A DNA stretch of 36,051 bases from Candidatus Aenigmarchaeota archaeon LH_S6 (GCA_023659935.1 JAGXOK010000002.1:30633-66683); one strand, 5' to 3'. Shown: positions 16,013-25,325, counted from the first letter of the stretch. Made by a program: numbers and translations. Notes: a model not told the origin generated them from the letters alone.

Positions 16013-17018
16013 GCTAATAGGAGGAGAAGAGTCCTGCTTCATCATAGCAGAAGCAGGTTCAAATCATAACGGCAGTTTAGAACAGGCAAAGAAATTGATA
16101 GACATTGCCGCAGAGGCGAAAGCGGATGCAGTTAAATTTTAAATATTCAAGGCAGAAAATTTATATTCAAAATATACGCCAGGGTTCAGTTATTTAAAAG
16201 GGCAAAATATTTATGAACTAATTAAAAGCGTAGAAACACCGAGAGAATGGATAAAAGAACTTGTAGGATATTGCAAAGGAAAAAATATTAACTTTTTAGC
16301 TTCTCCATTTGATTTTGAAGCCGTTGACCTCTTAGATAAATATGTTCCAGCGTTTAAAATAGCTTCTTTTGAAATTACTGATTTAGAATTGCTTAAATAT
16401 GCAGCAGCAAAAGGAAAACCAATGATTATTTCAACAGGAATGGCTAATTTGGGTGAAATAGAAGATGCAATAACTGCGATAAAATCCGTTGGGAATGAGG
16501 ATATAATATTGTTGCACTGCAATTCTTTGTATCCAACACCGGTTAAAATTGTCAATTTGAAAGCGATAGAGACAATGAGAACTGCTTTTAAAGTCCCAAT
16601 TGGATTTTCTGACCATACTTTAGGAATTCATGTCCCGATAGCTGCGGTTGCGATGGGTGCTTCTGTGATCGAGAAACACTTTACATTGGATAGGACTCTA
16701 CCTGGTCCTGACCATTCTTTTGCTATTGAGCCGGATGAATTGAAAGAAATGGTGAAATACATAAGAGAAGTGGAGAAAGCGAAAGGAAGTGGAATAAAAG
16801 AGAAATCAGAATTAGAGGGTGAGGAGATGTATGTAAAGGCGAGGAGGAGTATTCATGCTAAAGTAGATATTCTAAAAGGGACAAAAATAACAAGGGGTAT
16901 GTTAATTGTAAAAAGACCGGGATACGGGATAAAACCGAAGTTTATTGATGTAGTTATCGGAAAGGAGGCAAAGAAGGATATAAAAGAGGATGAGTGGATA
17001 ACTTGGGAGATGGTATGA
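15987..17018 (+). pseudogene. Second NeuB-family synthase, one nonsense codon at codon 52
   Basis: A complete NeuB/PseI-type sequence (344 codons) except for TAA at 16140-16142. The start MRKTKIGSRLIGGEE and AEAGSNHNGSLEQAKKLID lead into DAVKF, then the stop, then IFKAENLYSKYTPGF. The family has Q at the stop position (DAVKFQ), and CAA to TAA is one transition. The rest is intact: FLASPFDFE, KIASFEITD, ISTGMANLGE, GFSDHTLG, EKHFTLDR and a SAF domain (RRSIHAKVDILKGTKIT). The sequence is well diverged from neuB at 12423, so it probably served a different sugar (for example legionaminic against pseudaminic acid). It might still be read through or restart internally (for instance at 16389), but a re-started protein would lack the first barrel strands. 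Confidence 0.85.
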
Positions 17019-17034
17019 GGTGTTACAAATTAAA

Positions 17035-17571
17035 ATGTTAGAGGGTGAATCTATAAAATTAAGGCAGGTAGAAGAAAAGGACTTATCAAAACTCCGTGAT
17101 TGGAGGAACTCTCCACACATCCGGGCATATACCAGAGAATATCGTCCACTAAATATGCTAAAACAAAATACTTGGCTATCGTCTCTTTCAACAGATCAAA
17201 CAACCATCATGTTTGTCATTGAGGAATTGGAGTCCTCTGAGGCGATAGGTTGTTGTGGTTTAACCTACATTAATTGGAAAGAAGGATGTGGAGAAGTATC
17301 CATATACATTGGAGAGGAAAAATGGCAGGGAAAAAGATATGCAACTGATGCGCTCCAAATTTTACTTAAATATGGATTCCATGAATTAAGATTACATCGA
17401 ATTTATGCTGTTATATTTGAATATAATGAAGCAAGTATAAAGTTTTTTGAGAAAAATGGATTTAAGTTTGAAGGTAAACACAGAGAAGCAAGATTCTGGA
17501 ATGGGAAGTTTCATGATGAGCTGGTGTATGGAATTTTAGATTATGAATATCCCGTTTTGCAAAAGTCTTGA
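17035..17571 (+). CDS. GNAT acetyltransferase, PseH/RimL-like
   Basis: About 178 residues from ATG 17035, where the family opening LEGESIKLRQVEEKDL begins; a GTG at 17020 is the alternative. GAGGTG at 17018-17023 may serve as ribosome binding site. The acetyl-CoA loop is visible as WQGKRYATDAL (about 106-116) and the later RIYAVIFEYNEASIKFFEKNGFKFEG is typical of RimJ/RimL-type GNATs. In pseudaminic acid clusters the GNAT PseH acetylates the 4-amino group made by PseC. Position directly after the second neuB supports a sugar N-acetyltransferase, although PseH itself is a diverged GNAT. It ends the plus-strand block. Confidence 0.75.
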   Translation: MLEGESIKLRQVEEKDLSKLRDWRNSPHIRAYTREYRPLNMLKQNTWLSSLSTDQTTIMFVIEELESSEAIGCCGLTYINWKEGCGEVSIYIGEEKWQGKRYATDALQILLKYGFHELRLHRIYAVIFEYNEASIKFFEKNGFKFEGKHREARFWNGKFHDELVYGILDYEYPVLQKS

Positions 17572-17588
17572 AGAGATATAAACCAATT

Positions 17589-19100
17589 CTATTGAATTTT
17601 TTCTCTATAAGAATCTAAAAATTCTTTAAAACTTTTCCAATTTATAATCTTCAGTTTAAAAACTAGGAAACAATAAATTAAAAGAGAAATACTAAAACCT
17701 AAAAAAGCATCAATGTAAATATTGCCAAATTTTAAAATATATTTAAAGAAAGTTAATGAACTTATAAATATTATAGAAAGTACAAAAAGTTTGAAAAATG
17801 TTTTGCAAGGAATTTTAAATTTAATAATTTTTTTTGTTTTTGTATAGGAGTAAGTTAGCATTATTAAGTAACTTAAGGTTGTTGTTAGGGCGGCTCCTTC
17901 AATTCCAAAGATAGGAATTAAAAGAAAATTAAGAAAAGTGTTAAATATTGCAGCAAGGAAAACAATCTTCGTAACTTCCTTTGGTTTTCCTATTCCCTTC
18001 AAAATTGAGAAGTTTATTCTTGCTAAGCTGACGAAAATAACTCCTAATGCCAAGAGCTGCATCGCAAAAAAACCAGGTACATAAGAACTACCAAACAAAA
18101 TTCTTAGGATTATATTTGGGTATACTAGCATTATTAGTGCAAAAGGCAAGCTAACTACTAAAGAATATTTATAGATTATATTAATCGCTTCTTTTAATCT
18201 GTAAAATTCCTTCTTTGCATAAATTTCAGAGACCATCGGAAAAAGCACAGTGGTCATAGCCCCACTGAAATGGCCAACAATAAGGACTGTTGGGAGAACA
18301 GAGTTATAAATTCCTACTTTATCTAAAGTCAAAAAGTAAGTTAGGATGAGGACATCAATATAACCAATAACAAATCCACTTATACTTGTCAGGGTTGTTG
18401 GCAAGGCAAAAGAACTCAATTTAAAAAAAAGTTTTTTGTTAAATTTGTAAATTTTTGGTTTTATTTTTTTACATAGGGGATAACCAAAACCAATAATTCC
18501 TATCAAGATTGTAATTAAATAAGCATAGGAAGGGAGAGATGCCTTTTTAGGAAATCCAAAATAGAATAGAATTAATATTAGAGCAAAAAACAAAAACTTA
18601 TTTATAAAACGTAACAACCCATGTTTCTTCATATCTTGTAATGATCGGAAAGATGCACTTATAAAACCGTTAATACCATTTAAAACTAACAATACGCAAA
18701 AAATATAGATAATATCCTTAGCTAAAGGATTTTTAAAATAACTTAGTGCTAAGAAATCTGCAAAAACAAAAAGCAAAAAAGCAAAAATGAGAGATAAAAA
18801 AAACTCAATTATAAAAACATGAAAAAAAGAACTCCTGGCTAATTCTTTTTTTTTCTTTGTAATGAAATAAGGTACAAATCTAACTAAGGCACCACTATAC
18901 CCCAACCTTGTGAAAACAGAAAGAAACATGAAGAACGTAAAAACTGAATAAAACAAACCAAATTGTTCCAGCGGGATAGTTTTTGCCAAAAATACCCTCA
19001 CTAGGTAACCAAAAAAACTTGCCAATGTAGTTGCTACTAAGATTATTATACTTCCCTTAACTTCTCTCTTAAAATAATTTGTCATTCTATTAAGCACCAA
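17589..19100 (-). CDS. Wzx-like flippase, second copy (MATE/MOP superfamily)
   Basis: 503 residues with about 14 hydrophobic helices; longer than the flippase at 5535 and only distantly alike. The N-terminus shows the family pattern TNYFKREVKGSIIILVATTLASFFGYLVR, split here as a charged start and first helix, then KTIPLEQFGLFYSVF. The central loop KLSSFALPTTLTSISGFV and YAKKEFYRLKEAI are also typical of polysaccharide transporters. It should export a lipid-linked glycan. It converges with the GNAT gene (17 bp apart) and thus marks the boundary of the pse cluster. Upstream (19101-19166) there is only a short AT-rich gap before the next remnant. Confidence 0.87.
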   Translation of the reverse strand: MVLNRMTNYFKREVKGSIIILVATTLASFFGYLVRVFLAKTIPLEQFGLFYSVFTFFMFLSVFTRLGYSGALVRFVPYFITKKKKELARSSFFHVFIIEFFLSLIFAFLLFVFADFLALSYFKNPLAKDIIYIFCVLLVLNGINGFISASFRSLQDMKKHGLLRFINKFLFFALILILFYFGFPKKASLPSYAYLITILIGIIGFGYPLCKKIKPKIYKFNKKLFFKLSSFALPTTLTSISGFVIGYIDVLILTYFLTLDKVGIYNSVLPTVLIVGHFSGAMTTVLFPMVSEIYAKKEFYRLKEAINIIYKYSLVVSLPFALIMLVYPNIILRILFGSSYVPGFFAMQLLALGVIFVSLARINFSILKGIGKPKEVTKIVFLAAIFNTFLNFLLIPIFGIEGAALTTTLSYLIMLTYSYTKTKKIIKFKIPCKTFFKLFVLSIIFISSLTFFKYILKFGNIYIDAFLGFSISLLIYCFLVFKLKIINWKSFKEFLDSYREKIQ

Positions 19101-19166
19101 AAGTATCTTGAAATTCGATTTGCATAATTATACACTCAAAAATAGAATTTAACTGAACATGGAGAT

Positions 19167-19415
19167 CTATTTTTCTTCAAACCAATCAAAAAACCTCTTA
19201 ATTCCCTCTTCGATTTTTATTTTAGGTTTCCATCCTAATTTTTCTTCAATTTTACTTGTATCTGCTAAAGTATCTTGATCATCTCCATTTCTTAACCTTT
19301 CAATTTTTTCTTTATTTGAATTAAAACCAATAACTTTATAATGTTTGCTGAAGTTCAATGCTAAAGGTAAACCAACATAACCTAAACCTAAAACACAGAT
19401 AGTTTTATTTTCCAT
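19167..19415 (-). pseudogene. Chimeric remnant: nucleotide-sugar dehydrogenase start fused to epimerase end
   Basis: From ATG 19415 the first ~45 codons are the start of a UDP-sugar 6-dehydrogenase of the TviB/WecC type: MENKTICVLGLGYVGLPLAL and FSKHYKVIGFNSNKEKIERL. After about RNGDDQ the sequence becomes the last ~35 codons of a UDP-glucuronate 4-epimerase: ADTSKIEEKLGWKPKIKIEEG and FFDWFEEK. The same ending is seen in the intact neighbour (ADLTKTKQKLNWEPKTNVEEG). So a dehydrogenase gene that followed the epimerase was deleted down to its start, and joined to the tail of a second epimerase copy. An upstream-extended ORF from 19463 overlaps the epimerase gene and is not needed. The 83-residue product has an NAD-loop but no catalytic domain. 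Confidence 0.85.
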
Positions 19416-20361
19416 AATAATTCCTATACCAATCCACAAACTTCTTAACCCCTTCTTCAACATTTGTCTTCGGCTCCCAGTTCAGTTTTTGCTTGGTTTT
19501 GGTTAAATCAGCATAAGTTTCTTTCACATCACCTGATTGCAAAGGTAAATAATTCTTTTTAGCTTTTTTTCCCAAAGCTTTCTCAACACATTCAATAAAA
19601 TATTCTAATTTTTCCGGTTTTGAATTACCTAAATTAAATATCTCGCAGATATTCTCATTGTTTTTGCAATATTCAATTGCTTTTATTGTGCCTTCAACAA
19701 TGTCATCTATGTAGGTGAAATCTCTTCTCATATTTCCATAGTTGTATACATCTATTGGCTCTCCATTAAGAATAGCTTTAGTAAACTTGAACATTGCCAT
19801 GTCAGGACGACCCCAAGGACCGTAAACAGTGAAGTATCTTAATCCAACCATGTCAATACCATATAGATGATTATATGTGTATGCAATTAATTCATTAGCT
19901 CTTTTTGTTGCAGCATACAAAGAAACAGGTCTATCAATATTATCCTTCTCTGAAAAAGGTATTTTTTTGTTTCCACCATAAACAGAAGATGAGGAAGCAT
20001 AAACAATTTTATTAACCCTATACTTTTTTGCTAATTCAAAAATATTCAAAGTCCCCAAAATATTTGACTTTTCATAGATCCAGGGATTAGTTAAAGAATA
20101 TCTTACACCTGGTTGGGCAGCGATATGGCAGATTAAATCAAATTTATTTTCAGAAAAAACTTTCTCTAGGGACTTAAAATCTGAAATATCTATTTTGTAA
20201 AACTTGATTTTGTCTTTTATTTGTTTTAGCTTGTCTTCCTTCAACTTCACATCATAATAATCTGACAAGTTGTCCACAACAATCACTTTATTTTTCTCTG
20301 CCAATTCTTTCGCCAAGTGGAATCCAATAAATCCTGCTCCACCAGTTACAAGAACTCTCAT
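19405..20361 (-). CDS. UDP-glucuronate 4-epimerase (makes UDP-galacturonate)
   Basis: A 318-residue extended SDR with NAD loop TGGAGFIGFHLA (7-18), SDYYDVKLKEDKL, AAQPGVRYSLTNP, the catalytic SSSVYGGNKKIPF and YAATKRANEL, then YGPWGRPDMAM and GNMRRDFTYIDDI. The combination of YYDxxLK, AAQPGVRYS, GRPDMA and MxRDFTYIDDI is the signature of UDP-GlcUA 4-epimerases. The substrate UDP-glucuronate can come from GalU and Ugd encoded at 24443-26570. No membrane anchor is seen (some plant forms have one). Its 3' end overlaps the dehydrogenase remnant by 11 nt. The gene is divergent from the UPF0104 gene with 25 bp between starts. Confidence 0.88.
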   Translation of the reverse strand: MRVLVTGGAGFIGFHLAKELAEKNKVIVVDNLSDYYDVKLKEDKLKQIKDKIKFYKIDISDFKSLEKVFSENKFDLICHIAAQPGVRYSLTNPWIYEKSNILGTLNIFELAKKYRVNKIVYASSSSVYGGNKKIPFSEKDNIDRPVSLYAATKRANELIAYTYNHLYGIDMVGLRYFTVYGPWGRPDMAMFKFTKAILNGEPIDVYNYGNMRRDFTYIDDIVEGTIKAIEYCKNNENICEIFNLGNSKPEKLEYFIECVEKALGKKAKKNYLPLQSGDVKETYADLTKTKQKLNWEPKTNVEEGVKKFVDWYRNYYGK

Positions 20362-20386
20362 TATCCAATTTTGTTTAAACTAATTT

Positions 20387-21322
20387 ATGCAAAAAAGATA
20401 TTCTAAATTGTTTGTTTTGATTGGAATTGGCATATTTATTTACCTATTATCAAACATTGATTTAGCAATTCTTGTGAATTCTTTTAGAAAATTAAACCTT
20501 CTTCTTTTTCTAATTTCTTTGGCTTTTATAATCCCTAGTGTTACTCTGAAAAGTTTTAAATGGTTGCTAATTGTTGACAAAAAAGATAGAATTCCATTAC
20601 CGAAAGCAATTGTCGCTTGGGTTGCTGGTTTTGGTGCTGGGATGGTGACTCCTGGAAAGGTGGGGAACTTTCTCAGAGCTAAATTTTTAAAAGGGAAATT
20701 AGGAAAAAGTCTACTGACAGTTTTTGTTGATAGAATTAATGATGTTTTCCTTCTTTTTATTCTAGGTATATTTTCTATTTTTATTTTATTTTCTAATAAA
20801 AATTCTTTATTTAATTTGAGCTATCTGTTTATCTTGTTCTTTATTTTGTTTTTGATATTGATTCTTGTCTTAAGAAATGAAAAATTAATCAGAAAAATTG
20901 CAAAACCTTTTTATAAATATCTTATTCCAGAAAAATTCAAGAAGAGTATTGGAGAAAACTTTAATATTTTTTACAGAAATTTTGAAAAACTAGAGAAGAG
21001 AAAAATATTAGGTAATTTTTTGTTGACAATTTTAGCCTGGTTTGTTGGGTTTTTGCAGTATTGGTTTTTATCCTTTGCCTTTGGTCTAAATTTATCTTAT
21101 TTTTCAATTTGCCTTATTACACCAATTTTACTTCTCGTCCAACTAATTCCAATCTCAATATCCGGGATTGGAACAAGGGAAGCAACTTCTGTTTTACTTT
21201 TATCGAGTTTTGGAATTTCTCCAGAATTAGCTATTGCTTTTTCCTTGGGAATAATGGTGAAAGACTATATCATTGGGGGGATTGGACTAATATTTTGGTT
21301 CAAAGTTAAAAATTTTGATTAG
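20387..21322 (+). CDS. UPF0104/LPG-synthase-TM family membrane protein
   Basis: 311 residues with about 8 hydrophobic helices. The family marks are AGFGAGMVTPGKVGNFLRA (about 78-96), VDRINDVFLL and IPISISGIGTREATSVLL (about 252-269). The family includes the flippase half of MprF and archaeal proteins found next to dolichol-phosphate sugar transferases. Here a DPM-type transferase follows after 99 bp, which supports a role in moving or handling a polyprenyl-phosphate sugar. It could alternatively modify membrane lipids. Archaeal members of this family are usually unstudied, so only the family is firm. Confidence 0.8.
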   Translation: MQKRYSKLFVLIGIGIFIYLLSNIDLAILVNSFRKLNLLLFLISLAFIIPSVTLKSFKWLLIVDKKDRIPLPKAIVAWVAGFGAGMVTPGKVGNFLRAKFLKGKLGKSLLTVFVDRINDVFLLFILGIFSIFILFSNKNSLFNLSYLFILFFILFLILILVLRNEKLIRKIAKPFYKYLIPEKFKKSIGENFNIFYRNFEKLEKRKILGNFLLTILAWFVGFLQYWFLSFAFGLNLSYFSICLITPILLLVQLIPISISGIGTREATSVLLLSSFGISPELAIAFSLGIMVKDYIIGGIGLIFWFKVKNFD

Positions 21323-21421
21323 AGAGCAACCTGATTTTTTTAAATAAATACAATATTATTGCCATCAGTAAAGTTTAAGAAGTTTGGTTTATAGATAACT
21401 AATTTTTTATAAATATATTTT

Positions 21422-22333
21422 ATGGAAACGAATCATATTATAGACAAAAAAGAAAAAAATAGTATTTCTGTTATTATTCCTGCGTACAATGAAGAAAAAT
21501 CCATAGAAGAAACAATTAACAAAGTTAAATTAACACTAAAAAAAACAAGAATAAACCATGAAATTATTGTTATAGATGATGGTTCTAAAGATAAAACAAA
21601 AGAAATAATTAAAAATAAGTTTAAGGATATTATTTTAATTGAGCAAGAAGAAAATAGAGGGTATGGTGCTTCTCTGAAAGAGGGGATTAAAAATGCCAAA
21701 TATAAATGGATTGCAATAACAGATGCTGACGGGACTTATCCTATTGAGGAAATTTCTAAATTATTGGAATATATCCCTAAATATACTATGGTTGTTGGAG
21801 CAAGGACAAAAAAAGGAGCAAAAATCCCTTCCCTACGAAAACCAGCAAAATGGTTTTTAAATAAACTAGCTAATTATTTAACAAAAACAAAAATCCCTGA
21901 TTTAAACTCTGGTCTTAGAGTATTCAGAAAAGATGCTGCTGAAAGATTTGAATCCTTATTACCTGACGGATTTTCTTTTACTACAACCATAACGATTGCC
22001 TGTTTATCCAACAATTATAAACTAAAATATCTACCCATAGACTATTATAAAAGGGAAGGAAAATCATCCATAAACCCTGTCAGAGAATTTGTTAATTTTA
22101 CGTTATTAATAGTTAAAATCATATTATATTTTAAGCCTTTGCATTTCTTTATACCTGCTGCTCTATTTTTTATTTTATCGGGGTCTTTATGGGCGATAAG
22201 AAATTTAATTAATAGTTATCCAACAGGTTTTCTCAACATAGGTCTTTTTTCTGTTTTGTTGATTATTTGTGGTATCCAAATTGGTTTTTTGGGATTATTA
22301 GCTGATTTAGTAATTAAAAGAACAAAATTATAA
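21422..22333 (+). CDS. Polyprenyl-phosphate glycosyltransferase (GT2 with C-terminal membrane helices)
   Basis: 303 residues. The GT-A domain (1-210) shows SVIIPAYNEEKSI, VIDDGSKDKT, ENRGYGASLKEGI, the metal-binding ADGTYPIEE and DLNSGLRVF. Two hydrophobic helices follow (about 234-256 and 268-295). This is the layout of GtrB/ArnC-like and archaeal dolichol-phosphate glucose/mannose synthases. It charges a polyprenyl phosphate with a sugar at the inner membrane face; the GT-C protein encoded at 22537 is a natural user of such a donor. The start ATG 21422 has a TATA-like TTTATAG about 26-34 nt upstream. The stop is directly followed by the asnB remnant with no gap. Confidence 0.88.
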   Translation: METNHIIDKKEKNSISVIIPAYNEEKSIEETINKVKLTLKKTRINHEIIVIDDGSKDKTKEIIKNKFKDIILIEQEENRGYGASLKEGIKNAKYKWIAITDADGTYPIEEISKLLEYIPKYTMVVGARTKKGAKIPSLRKPAKWFLNKLANYLTKTKIPDLNSGLRVFRKDAAERFESLLPDGFSFTTTITIACLSNNYKLKYLPIDYYKREGKSSINPVREFVNFTLLIVKIILYFKPLHFFIPAALFFILSGSLWAIRNLINSYPTGFLNIGLFSVLLIICGIQIGFLGLLADLVIKRTKL

Positions 22334-22531
22334 ATGTGCGAAATAAATGGATTTAACTGGGAGGATAAAGATTTGATTAATAAAGTGAATAATTCTCTAA
22401 AACATAGAGGACCAGAGGGAGAGGGAATCTATACAAATAGTTTAGTTTCTTTAGGACATAGAAGATTAGCAGTAATTGATTTATCCAAAAAAGGAAAACA
22501 GCCAATGAGTAATGAAATAAGAAGTATATAG
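22334..22531 (+). pseudogene. N-terminal remnant of asparagine synthetase (glutamine-hydrolysing, AsnB family)
   Basis: 65 codons that match only the beginning of the class II glutamine amidotransferase domain. It has Cys2 as nucleophile (MCEINGF where MCGI is usual), SLKHRGPEGEGIY, LGHRRLAVIDLS and KQPMSNE. The family is 500-630 residues long, so about 90% is missing, including the synthetase domain. It ends in TAG 5 nt before the GT-C gene. AsnB-like amidotransferases are common in surface glycan loci, where they amidate uronic acids; an ancestral locus may have had amidated GalA/GlcA. Not functional as it stands. Confidence 0.85.
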
Positions 22532-22536
22532 ATAAC

Positions 22537-24441
22537 ATGAATTTAAAAGAAGGAGAAGGGAAAAATAAATTTAATAATTTGCAGATATTAAATAAAATTG
22601 GTTTAGAGAAAATGGATATAATTCTTTTATCAATATTGTTTATCCTCTTTTTTGGTATTAATTTCAATATAACTGCGGAAATGAAACAACTTCCTTCTCC
22701 AATCTATGGAGGAGACTATTATTATCAAATGGGTTGTATCAATCATATTAGATATGGAGGAGACCCTTTCCAGAATTGTAATTTAATCAGCGATAACCCA
22801 GGATACTTTCCTTTATTAGGTATTGCTGAATCACCATTTGCCAATTTTTTTAGTTTAGATAGTTTTACAGCAGAGATTAATTTTTCTTTTATTATTTTAA
22901 TTTTCTCAATATTTATATCCTATATTTTATTCAGGAAAATTTTTGGAGATTATAAAATTGCCTTTTTGGGTGTGCTATTATTCATCTATATAGGCCCAAT
23001 ACTAAAATATACTGAATTTGCAACTTATATAATAAACCCTTTATTCATACTTTTATTGTTTTCATTTTATAAAAAACAGAACTATCTAAATGCAGTCTTA
23101 TTGGGAATTGCTGCAGGGATTAATACAATTGCACATAGTGTCCTATTCCCTGCTACCTATATAACTTTAATGTTTTTGTTTTTGTATCTTGTCTTAAACA
23201 GTTCCATTAAATTAGACAAAACAACTCTTAGATTAAATAAAACTTTAATCATTAAAAGTATTAAAAAATTGGCCCCTTTTTCAATAATAATAATTTTTGT
23301 TTCTGTTCCAATTAGTATGTTATACTGGTACGAACCAATTTTTGAATATTCAATAAATACTTCTCCTCACTACCTAGAATGGAATGGTCCGGGAGATATG
23401 ACCTCATTTAGCCTACAGACAAAGATATTTGTGGATATATTAAAAAGTACCTTCTCCAATTTTTCTTCTATTTCAGGATTTATTAGGACCCTATTTTTCT
23501 TGTGTGGTGTTATTTCTATTTTTTTGATAAAAGAAATGGGAGAAAATATAAAATTTGTAATTTTTATATTCCTAACAGCTTTAATATGTACTTTCAGTTA
23601 TTTCATAACAATGCCCTTACTTCATATACACTTTGTTCCAAATTATATGTTTAAGGTATTTGGTAAAATAATCTTGGTTTGTTTTGCTTTGTTTGGGTTA
23701 GGAGGTTTAATGTCTCTCTTAAATAAGAAGATAAAACTGCCAAATCTAAAAACTATTTTAATTGGGGTATTTGTGGTTCTCTTGATTGTCTCGAATATAT
23801 ATGCTGTAAATAATTATAAGGAGTCTAAGTGGTATAATGTATCTTTAAACGAAATGGATGAGTCCAAAATTTCTCTAAAAAATTATGTATTAGCCAATAC
23901 AGAAGTAAATGATGTATTTATGACTACCAAAGAAGTTGGTTTTATGTTAAATGCACTAACAGGTAGAAAATTAGTATGTTCTAGAAGAGCACAAAATGAT
24001 GCTTTTGAAAATATGGATATAAGAGAAATTGAAGAGGCTATAATTTTATATGGAAACAACACAGAAACTAAAAAACAGTTGATCGAAAAATATAATATAA
24101 AATATTTATACTGGGATTATTACTGGATTCGGTCAGAATATTATTTTAATGAGAAGGGGCAGGTTACCGGCTGGTTTGATCCTCTAATTTCATTTAAAAA
24201 TCAGGAAAATATTGAATTATTAAACCAAAACAATGTCTCATATTTTATAAAAAATACTTATGTAGATCCAACAAAAAAATCAAAGTACCATCCAACTTTT
24301 GATTTAATATTTATCTCCTCACAAAACTATCACAACTTTGTCCATCCATGGAATCCAAATTTGGATCCTTACCTTGAAGAAGTTTGGAGTTACAAGCAAC
24401 AGAATCAGAAAATTGCAATATTATATAAAATAAATATTTAA
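22537..24441 (+). CDS. GT-C-type integral membrane glycosyltransferase (putative)
   Basis: 634 residues. A short basic tail precedes the first helix (about 25-45). Then follows an extracytoplasmic loop with an acidic motif, PSPIYGGDYYYQMGCINHI, and GGDPFQNC, and about ten more helices up to about residue 415. A soluble C-terminal domain of ~210 residues ends the protein. An acidic residue in the first external loop followed by many helices and a soluble tail is the architecture of GT-C enzymes (STT3/AglB, PMT, ArnT). No DxD of the AglB type or WWDYG is seen, so it is probably a transferase using the polyprenyl-phosphate sugar made by the gene at 21422. It converges with galU (1 bp apart). Confidence 0.65.
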   Translation: MNLKEGEGKNKFNNLQILNKIGLEKMDIILLSILFILFFGINFNITAEMKQLPSPIYGGDYYYQMGCINHIRYGGDPFQNCNLISDNPGYFPLLGIAESPFANFFSLDSFTAEINFSFIILIFSIFISYILFRKIFGDYKIAFLGVLLFIYIGPILKYTEFATYIINPLFILLLFSFYKKQNYLNAVLLGIAAGINTIAHSVLFPATYITLMFLFLYLVLNSSIKLDKTTLRLNKTLIIKSIKKLAPFSIIIIFVSVPISMLYWYEPIFEYSINTSPHYLEWNGPGDMTSFSLQTKIFVDILKSTFSNFSSISGFIRTLFFLCGVISIFLIKEMGENIKFVIFIFLTALICTFSYFITMPLLHIHFVPNYMFKVFGKIILVCFALFGLGGLMSLLNKKIKLPNLKTILIGVFVVLLIVSNIYAVNNYKESKWYNVSLNEMDESKISLKNYVLANTEVNDVFMTTKEVGFMLNALTGRKLVCSRRAQNDAFENMDIREIEEAIILYGNNTETKKQLIEKYNIKYLYWDYYWIRSEYYFNEKGQVTGWFDPLISFKNQENIELLNQNNVSYFIKNTYVDPTKKSKYHPTFDLIFISSQNYHNFVHPWNPNLDPYLEEVWSYKQQNQKIAILYKINI

Positions 24442-24442
24442 C

Positions 24443-25300
24443 TTAATTCCTCTTTTTCCTCAAATATTCTTCAACTTTTTCTTTCAAACCCTCTCTCCTC
24501 AAAGCAAAATCCAAAGTTGCCCTAACATAATTAAATTTGTCTCCAATATCATATCTTTTTCCTTCAATTATTTTTGCATAAATATTTTGTTTCTCTAAAA
24601 GTAATTTTAAAGCATCTGTTAACTGAATTTCTCCTCCATGCCCTGGTTCTGTTCTTTTAATACAATCAAAGATTTCAGGATTCAAAACATATCTTCCTAT
24701 AATTCCTAAATTAGATGGAGTTTCTTCTTTTTTTGGTTTTTCAATTAAATTCTTAACAAAAAGCAAATCCTGTACTTTTTCAACATCAACAACTCCATAC
24801 CTGCTAATTTTCTCTAAAGGAACTTCTTCTGCTCCTATAACACTACAATCTGTTTTTTTAAACTCTTTTATTAACTGCAATATCCCATTTTTTTCAACAA
24901 CTATATCATCTCCAAGTAAAACAGCAAAAGGCTCATTTCCAATATGTTTCTCAGCCTTTAAAATTGCATGTCCTAAACCAAGAGGCTCTTTTTGCCTTAT
25001 ATAGTGTATATCAGCAAGAGATGAAATATCTTTAATCTCCTTCAAACTTTCACTTTTTCCATTTTTCTGTAAATGAAATTCCAACTCTGGATTTGAATCA
25101 AAATAATCTTCAATTGCTCTTTTTCCTCTCTCTGTTATAATTATAATATCTTCAATTCCAGCTTCAATTGCTTCCTCAACAACAAACTGAATTACTGGTT
25201 TATCAATTATTGGAAGCATTTCCTTTGGCATTGATTTTGTTGCAGGTAAAAATCTTGTTCCTAATCCTGCTGCAGGAATTACTGCTTTTCTTATTTGCAT
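24443..25300 (-). CDS. galU: UTP-glucose-1-phosphate uridylyltransferase
   Basis: Makes UDP-glucose. 285 residues with the pyrophosphorylase signature AAGLGTRFLPATKSMPKEMLP, split by the family as G-L-G-T-R-F then PKEMLPI (residues 10-30). It then shows KPVIQFVVEEAIEAGI, GDDIVVE, EKPKKEE and the late GKRYDIGDKFNYVRAT. This is the GalU rather than the RmlA subfamily. It lies 25 bp downstream of ugd on the same strand, so the two form an operon that converts glucose-1-phosphate to UDP-glucuronate. The 3' end nearly touches the convergent GT-C gene. Confidence 0.95.
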   Translation of the reverse strand: MQIRKAVIPAAGLGTRFLPATKSMPKEMLPIIDKPVIQFVVEEAIEAGIEDIIIITERGKRAIEDYFDSNPELEFHLQKNGKSESLKEIKDISSLADIHYIRQKEPLGLGHAILKAEKHIGNEPFAVLLGDDIVVEKNGILQLIKEFKKTDCSVIGAEEVPLEKISRYGVVDVEKVQDLLFVKNLIEKPKKEETPSNLGIIGRYVLNPEIFDCIKRTEPGHGGEIQLTDALKLLLEKQNIYAKIIEGKRYDIGDKFNYVRATLDFALRREGLKEKVEEYLRKKRN

Positions 25301-25325
25301 AATAATTTAATTTAAAAAAATCAAT

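Noticed and set aside
2739-16142. A changed genetic code with TAA/TAG read as glutamine
   Set aside because: Intact genes here end normally at TAA and TAG (for example sat, the TSUP gene, neuA, aglB) at the family's usual C-terminus with the next gene close by; the in-frame stops occur only in accessory, decaying genes.
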